Part shown: piece by piece, positions 1-6,785 of the stretch
Layout of the letters: every line of letters begins with the position of its first letter
Numbering within the stretch: position 1 is the stretch's first letter
From: 2-02-FULL-55-14 sp964581115
Lineage (GTDB): Bacteria > Bacteroidota > Ignavibacteria > UBA10030
DNA: 11,673 bases
Direction of reading: 5' to 3'
Assembly: GCA_964581115.1 (NCBI GenBank)
Contig: CAZOMY010000055.1
Location: forward strand, 1-11,673
Program-made: the position numbers and the translations under genes
Notes under the pieces: generated by a model
Seen by the model: the letters and a program-made list of their open reading frames with translations, nothing else
Databases searched by the model: none
Told to the model about the DNA's origin: nothing

Positions 1-18
1 TCTCTGACTTGGCGTCAT

Positions 19-40
19 GCCTGCCCGCCGGTCAGGCGGG
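19..40. repeat. GC-rich inverted repeat downstream of the last fucosidase
   Basis: A perfect 6-base stem, CCCGCC at 24-29 and GGCGGG at 35-40, encloses a 5-base loop. An alternative pairing, GCCTG (19-23) with CAGGC (33-37), overlaps it. It lies about 26 bases past the stop of the last minus-strand gene. On the minus strand no T-run follows, so it is not a canonical intrinsic terminator for the fucosidase operon. On the plus strand six Ts occur at 51-56, but ten bases away from the stem. It could be an interspersed palindromic (REP-like) element or an mRNA 3'-end stabiliser. The window ends too close to decide. Confidence 0.45.
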
Positions 41-66
41 GCGGTAATCGTTTTTTCCACAACCTG

Positions 67-1509
67 CTAGTGCTCGACGCTTATCCTGACCACCCATGCC
101 CATTTCGCCGGAGGGTTCTCGCGAATGTTCGGCGGGATGAACACCACACATCCCTTCCCCTCTTTCTCCCAGTGCAGTGGCTCTTTCACGCCGAGCATTT
201 GAACGACGCTCCCGGGTGAAGGCACGAACGACGGGACCTCGATCGACGCCGGCGGCATTCGTTCGTCCTCGCGCGCCAGATAGATGGCATTGATGATCCC
301 GTCCGGACCTCTCGTGTAAGCGACCTGATCGTCCTTGTAGGGAGCCACGGCTCGGGTCCCGTAGATCGCCCCGCCGTTCACCTTCATCCATCCCCCCAGA
401 TCGCGAAGCCGCGCGTACGCTGTGTCGTCCAGAGTGCCGTCAGGACTGGGACCGATATTCAGCAGGAGATTCCCCCCTTTCGCCGCAATATCGACGAGCA
501 GATGGACGATCGCACGTGAAGGCCGGTAAACGTCGTTCGGCACGTAACTCCATGACGTCGCCATCGGCATGCAGGTCTCCCAAGGCACGCCATGCGCATG
601 ATCGGGCACTTGATGTTCTGGTGTGATATAGTTCTGGTACGGACCTTCCACGGCACGATCGACGATGATCAATCCCGGCTGGTGCGATCGCGCCATCGCC
701 GCGATGGCCGGCATGTCGATATCCTGGTGTGAAGGGACCTTGCCCCACCGCGGCGAGGTTGCCGTCATCGGCTGGACCCACCCGCCATCAAGCCACAGGA
801 TATCGATCGATCCATATTCCGTCATCAGCTCCCGGATCTGGTTGTGGGTGAAGCGCTTGAATCGCTCCCATCGCTCGGGGTACTTCGTGATGTCGTAGTT
901 CGGGTTCCGGTCGAACGGGGGGAACCTCCTCCACCAATAGTCGTCAGAATGCCAGTCGGGCTTGGAGAAGTAGGCTCCGATCCCCATGCCCCGTGCGCGG
1001 AACGCTTTGAAGACCTCGTTCGTGATGTTCGCGCGCGCGTTCGTCCTGAAGGGACATTCGGGACCAGTGATGCGGTATTCGGTCTGCTTCGTGTCGAACA
1101 TGCTGAAGCCGTCGTGGTGCTTGGTCGTGAAGACGACGTACCTCATGCCGGCGTCGTGAGCCGCAGCGGCCCACCGGTCGGGCTCGAATCGTACGGGGTT
1201 GAAGGTCGTCTGCAACGCTTCATAGGCCTTGACGTAGGCTGCATAGTCGTTGGCGTGCGGTCCTTTGCGCTCGCACCACGGCTCATCCTCCGGACACAGA
1301 CTCCAACTCTCGACGATCCCCCACTGGCTGTATGTTCCCCAATGAAGCATCAGTCCGAATTTCCAGTCTTGGAACTGCTCAAGGTTGGCACGGACGGCCG
1401 GATCGGTCACCGGGATGTATCCAGTGACCCTTTGCGCGAGGACGCTCCCCGGCAGCACAAGCGCCAGCGCAACGACCGAGAGACCTGTTGTGAACCTGAT
1501 CGCCATCAT
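67..1509 (-). CDS. Exported alpha-L-fucosidase, family GH29 (GH29-A-like), third fucosidase of the operon
   Basis: Retaining exo-glycosidase expected to release terminal L-fucose from glycans outside the cytoplasm. About 480 residues. Residues 1-25 form a signal peptide (basic start, hydrophobic core, VLA then Q). The (beta/alpha)8 catalytic domain spans roughly 40-385, with FGLMLHWG at 51, TTKHHDGF at 128-135, the candidate nucleophile Asp241 in LWLDGGW, a TPE motif whose Glu298 sits where the Thermotoga enzyme has its acid/base, PWETC at 309-313, and KGGNLLLNIGPSPDG near 344. A beta-sandwich tail runs from about 385 to the end. Start: GGAGGA (1518-1513) precedes two adjacent ATGs at 1509 and 1506; the second has the better spacing (6 bases). 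The first overlaps the stop of the upstream fucosidase as ATGA, implying translational coupling. An in-frame ATG at 1536 would add nine residues before the leader and is less likely. Family assignment is firm; the exact linkage specificity is unknown. Confidence 0.93.
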   Translation of the reverse strand: MMAIRFTTGLSVVALALVLPGSVLAQRVTGYIPVTDPAVRANLEQFQDWKFGLMLHWGTYSQWGIVESWSLCPEDEPWCERKGPHANDYAAYVKAYEALQTTFNPVRFEPDRWAAAAHDAGMRYVVFTTKHHDGFSMFDTKQTEYRITGPECPFRTNARANITNEVFKAFRARGMGIGAYFSKPDWHSDDYWWRRFPPFDRNPNYDITKYPERWERFKRFTHNQIRELMTEYGSIDILWLDGGWVQPMTATSPRWGKVPSHQDIDMPAIAAMARSHQPGLIIVDRAVEGPYQNYITPEHQVPDHAHGVPWETCMPMATSWSYVPNDVYRPSRAIVHLLVDIAAKGGNLLLNIGPSPDGTLDDTAYARLRDLGGWMKVNGGAIYGTRAVAPYKDDQVAYTRGPDGIINAIYLAREDERMPPASIEVPSFVPSPGSVVQMLGVKEPLHWEKEGKGCVVFIPPNIRENPPAKWAWVVRISVEH

Positions 1510-3578
1510 TGTTCCTCCGTCGAATGGACGACCCATGCTTTCGGTATCGGCTGCTTTGGCACGCCAGGTCCCTGGATCGACACCGTCAGCGCATCTCCGC
1601 CGGTCTTCTCGAAGAACTCGACCCGCATCGGATGCCAGCCCGCTCCAAGTGCGATCACGCCGCGACGCTCGATGGCCGCATGCAGTCCGTCATTGTTCAC
1701 CACCGACGTGTCTCCAACCCACAGACGGCTTCCGTCGTCTGAAGACGTCGCGAGCGTGTACACACCGGCGTTCGGCACGTTGACGAAGCCTTCATAGACG
1801 AATCCGAACCGCTCCTGTTCGTCTCTCGGGGCGAACGTGATGTCGTCAACCACGCCCGCCTTTTTCGGTACCAGCGCACCAAAACTGGGCAGAGCGTCCC
1901 AAGTCCCTTCGTAGTACGAATAGCGCCATCCGGGTTCGACCGACGGCAGCGCCACGGAAGAACGGGGCGCGACCTTACTGAAGGTGGCTGACGTCGGCTC
2001 GCTCACGGGACGGTCTCCGCGGAAACAGCGCGCGATGATCGTGCACGAGCCCGTCAACGGTACGGGACCCGTCACGAGTGGTGAACGGTTGGTCGGAGGT
2101 CTGCCGTTCGTCGAATATCGGATCTGCACATTGCGACGGTCGCTGGTGATCGACACAGAGATCGTATCCACGAAAATGGCTGCCTCAGCGGCGATCCGCG
2201 GAGGATGGTTGACGTCCGGCTTTCCCTTGAAGGACAGCTGAAGCACGCGTGGCATCGTCGACGGCGGCATCTTCGGCAGATGGACGACCAGGGACGTTCG
2301 TTCCTGGCTTACCTTGAGTCGGCGTTTCCGAACATCGCCCAGCACCGTGGCTATGGCTGGTCGGGTCAGGAGGCCCGGGACGATTAAACGGCCGTCCTTC
2401 GGCCAGTCAAACATGTGGAGATAGAGCGTCGTGCGAGGGCCGTCGTCCCTCTGCGTGGCGCGACCCCACGGAAGCGCTTCGAACGGACCCGCCGACGTTC
2501 CGACGATCGAGTTGCCGTTCACCTCCATCCACATCCCGATATCCCTCAAGCGTTCGATGCTTTGCCGCGGAAATTCGCCGAGCGCCGTCGGGCCCACGTT
2601 CAGCAGATAATTCCCTCCTTTCGATGCGATATCCACCAGCGTGCGCACGAGCTCAGCCGACGACTTATAGTTTGTGTCGATCGCGCTGTAGCCCCAATGA
2701 TCGTTCATCGTCATGCACGATTCCCAGTCCACGCCGGGCAGACCGGTCGCGGGCACTTCTTGTTCAGGGGTGCCGAAGTCCCCTCCAAATCCTCCGGGCG
2801 CCGTTGTCCCCGTCATTCCTTCACGCGCCGCCCCGACCCGGTTGTTGATGATGATGGAAGGCTGCAGGGTTCGCACGAACTGGTAGAGGTCCCGTCCGCG
2901 GGATTCGTTCCAGGTCGACTCCCACTCGCCGTCGAACCAGAGCACGCCGAGCGGTCCGTAGTTCGTCAGCAGTTCACGGAGCTGTCCTTTCATGTAATTG
3001 ACGTATCGTTCGAAGTCCGCCGTCGAATCCGGCCGGTCGGACTCCCAGCTCCGCCGCGGCAGATAATCGGGGTGATGCCAGTCCATGATCGAATGGTAGA
3101 CGCCGAAGACGATCCCCTGTCGCCGACAGGCCTCCGCCAGTTCGCGCACGATGTCGCGTCTGAAGGGCGTACTCATGACATCGAAGTCGCTGAGTTTCGA
3201 GTCAAAGAGTGCGAAGCCGTCGTGGTGCTTCGAGGTGAGGATGATGTAGCGCATGCCGGCCTGCTTGGCCATGCGCGCCCACGCATCGGCATTGAAACGG
3301 ACTGGATTGAAATGAGGGACGAGCGTGTCGTAGACGGCCAGCGGGATCTCGGCATTGTTCCGGATCCACTCGCCGTAGCCGGACTTGCCGTTCCACGTGC
3401 CGGCCGGTATGGCGTACAAACCCCAGTGGATGAACATGCCGAACCGGGCTTCGCGCCACCACTGCATTCGGGCATCGTGCAGCGCGGGAGATTCAACGGC
3501 GAGGGTCTTTTGCGCTTGGGCCATGACCATCGTCGTCATCAGGACAACAGCGCAGAACCACGCTGGAAGTCGTTTCAT
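1506..3578 (-). CDS. Exported multidomain alpha-L-fucosidase: GH29 plus chitobiase-C-like plus PA14 modules
   Basis: Family GH29 alpha-L-fucosidase, 690 residues, longer than the usual 450-500 because of C-terminal modules. Residues 1-20 are a signal peptide ending VMA before Q. The catalytic domain (about 35-365) shows RFGMFIHWG at 45, TSKHHDGF at 115-122, candidate nucleophile Asp216 in LWFDGEW, candidate acid/base Glu272 in TPEQEVP, DWESCMT at 284-290 and KGGNYLLNVGP at 320. A beta-rich linker domain follows. Residues about 455-535 resemble the chitobiase/beta-hexosaminidase C-terminal domain (IRYSTNGRPPT and SPLVTGPVPLTG patterns). Residues about 545-680 are a PA14-type domain (VPNAGVYTLATSSDDGSRLWVG), usually linked to carbohydrate binding or enzyme specificity. 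Start: AAAGGAG (3590-3584) lies five bases before the ATG. It begins 27 bases after the preceding fucosidase, inside one operon. The pattern is GH29-A-like. Substrate is not known; the extra modules suggest polymer or glycoprotein binding (inference). Confidence 0.93.
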   Translation of the reverse strand: MKRLPAWFCAVVLMTTMVMAQAQKTLAVESPALHDARMQWWREARFGMFIHWGLYAIPAGTWNGKSGYGEWIRNNAEIPLAVYDTLVPHFNPVRFNADAWARMAKQAGMRYIILTSKHHDGFALFDSKLSDFDVMSTPFRRDIVRELAEACRRQGIVFGVYHSIMDWHHPDYLPRRSWESDRPDSTADFERYVNYMKGQLRELLTNYGPLGVLWFDGEWESTWNESRGRDLYQFVRTLQPSIIINNRVGAAREGMTGTTAPGGFGGDFGTPEQEVPATGLPGVDWESCMTMNDHWGYSAIDTNYKSSAELVRTLVDIASKGGNYLLNVGPTALGEFPRQSIERLRDIGMWMEVNGNSIVGTSAGPFEALPWGRATQRDDGPRTTLYLHMFDWPKDGRLIVPGLLTRPAIATVLGDVRKRRLKVSQERTSLVVHLPKMPPSTMPRVLQLSFKGKPDVNHPPRIAAEAAIFVDTISVSITSDRRNVQIRYSTNGRPPTNRSPLVTGPVPLTGSCTIIARCFRGDRPVSEPTSATFSKVAPRSSVALPSVEPGWRYSYYEGTWDALPSFGALVPKKAGVVDDITFAPRDEQERFGFVYEGFVNVPNAGVYTLATSSDDGSRLWVGDTSVVNNDGLHAAIERRGVIALGAGWHPMRVEFFEKTGGDALTVSIQGPGVPKQPIPKAWVVHSTEEQ

Positions 3579-3605
3579 GCGATCTCCTTTTGCCGCGTCG
3601 TTGGT

Positions 3606-5018
3606 TCATGAAGCGGCACGGAGGGCCGCATGTACGTCGGATGGCACTCGATAGACGCGGACCGCAACGAGCTGCGGAGCCGCCAAGTACGACGTGGCGA
3701 TGAGGCGGATCCGTTCCGTCGTCGTCGTCTCTGCGAGGATGATCCGTTTGCGACCGATCGTTGTCCCTTGAGCGATCGTTGTCCATCCTCCGTCTTTCCA
3801 CGCCTCGATCCGGAAGCCTCCAATCCGCTGACCCTGCGTGATGTCCTCGCCCAGCTCCACCCCGTTGAATTCCGTTGGCCGATCGAACACGGCATTCCAA
3901 ATCGAATCGACCCCTTCGGCCTGCTGAAGAGGTACCGAGACTGCTCCTTGGAAGCACTGCTCCCGCAGGGATCGGAAGCCCAACAGCGCGGCGCTGTCGG
4001 CAGGGGCAACGAGTCCCCGGCGATCCAGGGGGACGTTCAGCAGCCATGCTGCGTTCCGTCCGACCGAGCGAAGATACAACTTCATCAGGTCGAGGGGAGA
4101 CTTGACCAGTGCATCCTCGGATGCGTGGTAGAACCAACCTGGCCGGATCGATACATCGCACTCTGCCGGGATCCAAGCGGCGCCGTTCGCATGCCCCTCG
4201 ACCCCTTCCAGGTAGCGCGTGTAGCCCGGGGCCGGAGCGTCTCCGTCGATCCCGACCGGTGAGTACGCAGCCCAGTTCGTTTCGCCGGCGAACCCCTGTT
4301 CGTTGCCGACCCAACGGACGTCAGGACCGACGTCGCTGAACATCACGGCGTTCGGCTGCCATTGACGCACCAACGCCCAGGTCGTCGGCCAGTCGTAATA
4401 GGTGCGCCGGTCGATCGTGCGCGTTTCGCGCGCTCCCCCGTAGAAGCCGTCGCCGCCATTGGCACCGTCGAACCAGACCTCGGAGATCTCGCCGTAGTTC
4501 GTCAGCAATTCACGCAATTGCGTCCGGTAATACTCGACGTACTCCTGACGGCCGTAGTCCGCACGATTCCTGTCCCACGGGGAGAGATAGACGCCGAACT
4601 TCAATCCGTACTTCTGACACGCATCGGAGAATGCGCGCACCACATCCCCTTGCCCGTTCTTCCACGGACTGCTTCGCACGGAATGCGCCGTGAACTTCGT
4701 CGGCCACAGACAGAATCCATCGTGATGCTTGGCGGTGAGAATAATCGATCGCATACCGGCGTCGCGGAAAATTCGCACGACACGGTCGGCGTCGAACTCT
4801 ACGGGGTTGAACAGCGACGGCGATTCGTCGCCGTAGCCCCACTCGCGGTCAGTGTAGGTGTTCAGTCCGAAATGGATGAACGCGGAGTATTCGAGATCAT
4901 GCCAGGCAAGCTGTCGGGGAGACGGCACCGGCAGTCTCGGAGACACCTGTCCTACTGCCGTCGTTGCAGGTATCAGCAACAAAACGGCGACCAACCGTCC
5001 ATGCTGCGGATTCACCAT
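3606..5018 (-). CDS. Exported alpha-L-fucosidase, family GH29 (GH29-B-like, alpha-1,3/4 type), first fucosidase of the operon
   Basis: 470-residue GH29 enzyme. Residues 1-23 are a signal peptide with Q24 as likely first mature residue (AVG then Q). The catalytic domain (about 35-355) shows YSAFIHFGLNTYTDREWG at 44-61, LTAKHHDGFCLWPTK at 94-108, candidate nucleophile Asp184 in VWFDGANGG, and Glu286 in PAECDVSIRPGWFYH, the acid/base position typical of the GH29-B subfamily. That subfamily is known for alpha-1,3/1,4-fucose in Lewis-type structures. Residues about 370-457 form a discoidin-like beta-sandwich common at the C-terminus of this subfamily. It therefore differs clearly from its two downstream neighbours and probably complements their specificity (inference). 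Its ATG at 5018 overlaps the stop of the upstream oxidoreductase by seven bases (ATGGTGA), with GGGAG (5027-5023) four bases upstream, so the two are translationally coupled. Family assignment is secure; linkage specificity is from pattern only. Confidence 0.93.
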   Translation of the reverse strand: MVNPQHGRLVAVLLLIPATTAVGQVSPRLPVPSPRQLAWHDLEYSAFIHFGLNTYTDREWGYGDESPSLFNPVEFDADRVVRIFRDAGMRSIILTAKHHDGFCLWPTKFTAHSVRSSPWKNGQGDVVRAFSDACQKYGLKFGVYLSPWDRNRADYGRQEYVEYYRTQLRELLTNYGEISEVWFDGANGGDGFYGGARETRTIDRRTYYDWPTTWALVRQWQPNAVMFSDVGPDVRWVGNEQGFAGETNWAAYSPVGIDGDAPAPGYTRYLEGVEGHANGAAWIPAECDVSIRPGWFYHASEDALVKSPLDLMKLYLRSVGRNAAWLLNVPLDRRGLVAPADSAALLGFRSLREQCFQGAVSVPLQQAEGVDSIWNAVFDRPTEFNGVELGEDITQGQRIGGFRIEAWKDGGWTTIAQGTTIGRKRIILAETTTTERIRLIATSYLAAPQLVAVRVYRVPSDVHAALRAAS

Positions 5019-5644
5019 GAGACTCCCGGCGTCTGATGCAGATAAGCGTCATCCGTGAGCTGGTCAAGCATGAAGGCCGCCACGTCCGCCCGGGAGATCC
5101 GAACAGTCCAGATCCAGTTGCCGACGGCGGCACCATGCCGGACGACGCCTCTGGCTCGACGGTTATTCAGGAGTCCAGGTCGAACAATGGTCCAGTCCAG
5201 ACGGCTGTTGCGAATAACCGTTTCCTGGCGGGATTTGTCCCAATAGTAGAAGGGGAGAATGAACGGAATCGTGAAAAGTGTATAGTAGAGTCCGAGCCGT
5301 CCGAAGCTAGACCCGACGCCCAGGGATGTTTCGCACACCAGCCGGCGGACGCCATGGCGTTGCATGGCCTGGATGATCTGCTCGGTTCCGCTGGAGAGGA
5401 TGCGATTCGGATAGAACCAACGCTTGTGACCCAATGCGCACAGAACAGCATCACGGCCGGCGACGGCTCGATCGACGCTGGAAGCGTCGAGGACGTTTCC
5501 CCGGATGACCGAGAGTCGGGGATGCGCGAGGGGGAGCTTCCCGGGGTCGCGAACGAACGCTGTGACAGTGAGATCTCGCTCGATCGCCTGAGAGACCAAC
5601 TGTCTCCCGGTTCCACCCGTCGCGCCAATGATCAATACTTTCAT
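5012..5644 (-). CDS. NAD(P)-binding Rossmann-fold oxidoreductase (atypical SDR, NAD(P)H-binding family)
   Basis: 210-residue cytosolic protein without signal peptide. The N-terminus is a textbook dinucleotide-binding strand-turn-helix, MKVLIIGATGGTGRQ, with glycines at 7, 10, 11 and 13. Arg32 in FVRDP after the second strand suggests preference for NADPH. GNVLD (49-53) and WTIVRPG (151-157) are typical of atypical short-chain dehydrogenases of the biliverdin-reductase-B/NmrA-like group, which lack the classic YxxxK pair in the usual place; YYWDK (133-137) may substitute. The start was chosen because AAGGGAG (5660-5654) lies nine bases before this ATG; a closer ATG at 5653 directly abuts it. 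It overlaps the first fucosidase by seven bases and is the first gene after the terminator, so it heads the fucosidase operon. No substrate can be assigned. A role in handling fucose-derived sugars is possible but unproved, and this family is often of unclear function. Confidence 0.85.
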   Translation of the reverse strand: MKVLIIGATGGTGRQLVSQAIERDLTVTAFVRDPGKLPLAHPRLSVIRGNVLDASSVDRAVAGRDAVLCALGHKRWFYPNRILSSGTEQIIQAMQRHGVRRLVCETSLGVGSSFGRLGLYYTLFTIPFILPFYYWDKSRQETVIRNSRLDWTIVRPGLLNNRRARGVVRHGAAVGNWIWTVRISRADVAAFMLDQLTDDAYLHQTPGVSW

Positions 5645-5653
5645 CGGGCGCAT

Positions 5654-5660
5654 CTCCCTT
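5654..5660 (-). promoter_or_regulatory. Ribosome binding site that decides the oxidoreductase start
   Basis: AAGGGAG on the minus strand, nine bases before the ATG at 5644. The frame stays open up to 5716, but only the start at 5644 (or, with no spacer, 5653) is served by a Shine-Dalgarno sequence. The Rossmann motif also begins immediately at this start. Confidence 0.7.
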
Positions 5661-5670
5661 CGTGGATGGG

Positions 5671-5702
5671 TGAAGGTAGAGGGAAGCCCCGTCAAACACA
5701 AA
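5671..5702 (-). promoter_or_regulatory. Possible promoter of the oxidoreductase-fucosidase operon
   Basis: On the minus strand TTTG (5702-5699) is followed after 20 bases by TACCTTCA (5678-5671), a partial match to the Bacteroidota-type promoter pattern TTTG...TAnnTTTG. It lies between the terminator of the upstream unit and the ribosome binding site, about 27 bases before the start codon, which is where a promoter is expected. The match is imperfect, so this is a weak call. Confidence 0.25.
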
Positions 5703-5738
5703 GAGCGTCCCGACAATTTGTGCTCGGGGGGCGCGCAA

Positions 5739-5762
5739 ACGACAAACCCCGGGAGCCCGGGG
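5739..5762 (-). terminator. Intrinsic terminator after the unrecognised exported protein gene
   Basis: On the minus strand the palindrome CCCCGGGCTCCCGGGG (5762-5747; 6-7 G/C pairs around a tiny loop) is followed directly by TTTGTCGTTT. It starts 33 bases after the stop codon at 5795, the classic place and shape for a Rho-independent terminator. It separates the thioredoxin-amidase unit from the oxidoreductase-fucosidase unit. The T-tract is interrupted, so some read-through is likely. Confidence 0.6.
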
Positions 5763-5794
5763 CAGTCGATCCATCTGTGTTGCTGAGCCGTCTT

Positions 5795-6316
5795 TCAATC
5801 CACCCTGAACCGCCTCTTCGACGCCGGGGCTTGCGCGTCGCTTCCCTTCGGCACGAGGTCGACGACCGTGGTCCTGATCGCCCCTTCCTGAATGCGGATG
5901 ACCTGTGCGCGGGTATTGGCCGCGATCTTGTCGGTCTCGAAGCGGAACACCGTCCGATACGTCCCGCCTTTGCCGGTCAGGTTCAGCGTATCGATCGCTT
6001 TGAGCAAGCCGCCGCGCGGCGTGAACTCGTACCTCTTTGAGAAGACGACCGTGCCGGTCCGCTCGTTTAACACTTCGACGAGAAAGCCGAGGAACCAGTC
6101 GGGCGATGGTTTGAGGTCGTTGGTGACATTCGGTGCGATTGGGTTGGCCGCGGCGGAGATCTCGAGCAACACGCCGCTCTCAGGAGTTCGACCGGCGATC
6201 GTCCATTCCCTACCGCATCCCCCCATTTCGCCCGCCTTCATCTTCAGATCATCGAGGGTGGTCTGTCCAAGCGCCATACTCGTGAGCAACAACATCGACA
6301 GCAGCGATCTCATCAT
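5795..6316 (-). CDS. Exported protein of unknown function
   Basis: 173 residues. I do not recognise the family. Residues 1-17 are a signal peptide (MMRSLLSMLLLTSMALG) with Q18 as probable first mature residue, so it should act in the periplasm or outside. The mature part looks like a single beta-rich domain: alternating hydrophobic and polar strands at about 77-98 (WFLGFLVEV, VVFSKRYEF), 120-128 and 137-153, with one lone cysteine at residue 34. A conserved-looking GREWTIAGRTPESGVLLEI stretch sits at 35-53. The C-terminal 15 residues are basic and low in complexity. Start: GGAGGAG (6327-6321) precedes two adjacent ATGs, at 6316 and 6313; the second has the better spacing (seven bases). It lies 61 bases after the STAS/SEC14 gene and is the last gene before the terminator. 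A chaperone-like or glycan-binding role would be guesswork. Confidence 0.75.
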   Translation of the reverse strand: MMRSLLSMLLLTSMALGQTTLDDLKMKAGEMGGCGREWTIAGRTPESGVLLEISAAANPIAPNVTNDLKPSPDWFLGFLVEVLNERTGTVVFSKRYEFTPRGGLLKAIDTLNLTGKGGTYRTVFRFETDKIAANTRAQVIRIQEGAIRTTVVDLVPKGSDAQAPASKRRFRVD

Positions 6317-6377
6317 GCGTCTCCTCCGATCGGTAGTCGATGCTGCGCGGCGACATGCCGTCGAACGGTCGTCCGCG

Positions 6378-6785
6378 TCATTGTGCCGCGAGCCATGCCA
6401 ACGCTTCGGGCATCGACCGGGCCAGATAGAACTCCCGTCCGGTCTGCGCTTTGATGGCGGCCAGGACCACGGTCTGGATCCCTGAGACACCTACGAGCGC
6501 GCTCGCCTTGACGTACGGTCCGTTATGTCTCGCGCATGACGCCATCGTCCGACTGACGTCGGCATCGAAGGCGCTGTTGGTGACATTCGTAGCGATGAGC
6601 AATGATCGTGGCGCGCCGGCCGCCACCCGCTTGCGCAACGCCTCGATCACTTCGTAGAATTCTGCTTTCTGCCGAAGCTGCATGCCTGCCAGGTCCACGC
6701 ACAGGACACGCCTGCCACGGACGACCACCTCGGAGAGTCGCTCCGTTGTTGCGGAGACAGCTTCGCGAATTGCGGCGTCAATCAC
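6378..6785 (-). CDS. STAS/SEC14-domain-like cytosolic protein
   Basis: 135 residues, no signal peptide or membrane segment. The sequence matches the pattern of small bacterial proteins annotated as STAS/SEC14 domain proteins: a hydrophobic strand VLCVDLAG (27-34), TNVTNSAFD (66-74), the diagnostic stretch HNGPYVKASALVGVSGIQ (87-104), and EALAWL (127-132) near the end. The family's biochemical role is not established; STAS domains elsewhere bind nucleotides or partner proteins in signalling. The start is GTG, supported by GAGGAA (6798-6793) with a seven-base spacer and by an eight-base overlap (GTGATTGA) with the stop of the amidase gene, which indicates translational coupling. The next in-frame ATG (residue 35) would delete the first strand. 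Pairing of a cytosolic STAS-like protein with a periplasmic lipoprotein amidase is odd, because the two act in different compartments. Recognition rests on motif memory only. Confidence 0.75.
   Translation of the reverse strand: MIDAAIREAVSATTERLSEVVVRGRRVLCVDLAGMQLRQKAEFYEVIEALRKRVAAGAPRSLLIATNVTNSAFDADVSRTMASCARHNGPYVKASALVGVSGIQTVVLAAIKAQTGREFYLARSMPEALAWLAAQ

Noticed and set aside
24..56. Plus-strand intrinsic terminator at the left edge
   Set aside because: The six-T run is about ten bases from the stem, and no plus-strand gene end is visible to its left.
844..1797. Open frame of about 317 codons on the plus strand across the junction of two fucosidases
   Set aside because: Antisense shadow spanning two real genes; no family motif or signal peptide.
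2415..3611. Long open frame on the plus strand opposite the multidomain fucosidase
   Set aside because: It lies wholly antisense to a gene with intact GH29 motifs, shows no recognisable domain, and is rich in Arg/Pro/His as expected of a GC-rich shadow frame.
5036..6040. Open frame of about 334 codons on the plus strand opposite the oxidoreductase and unknown protein
   Set aside because: It also runs across the terminator and the intergenic gap, has no motif, and is compositionally like antisense of GC-rich coding DNA.
6317..6490. Upstream extension of the unknown exported protein by about 58 residues
   Set aside because: It would overlap the STAS/SEC14 gene and place an Arg-rich tract before a good signal peptide; GGAGGAG sits directly before the chosen start.
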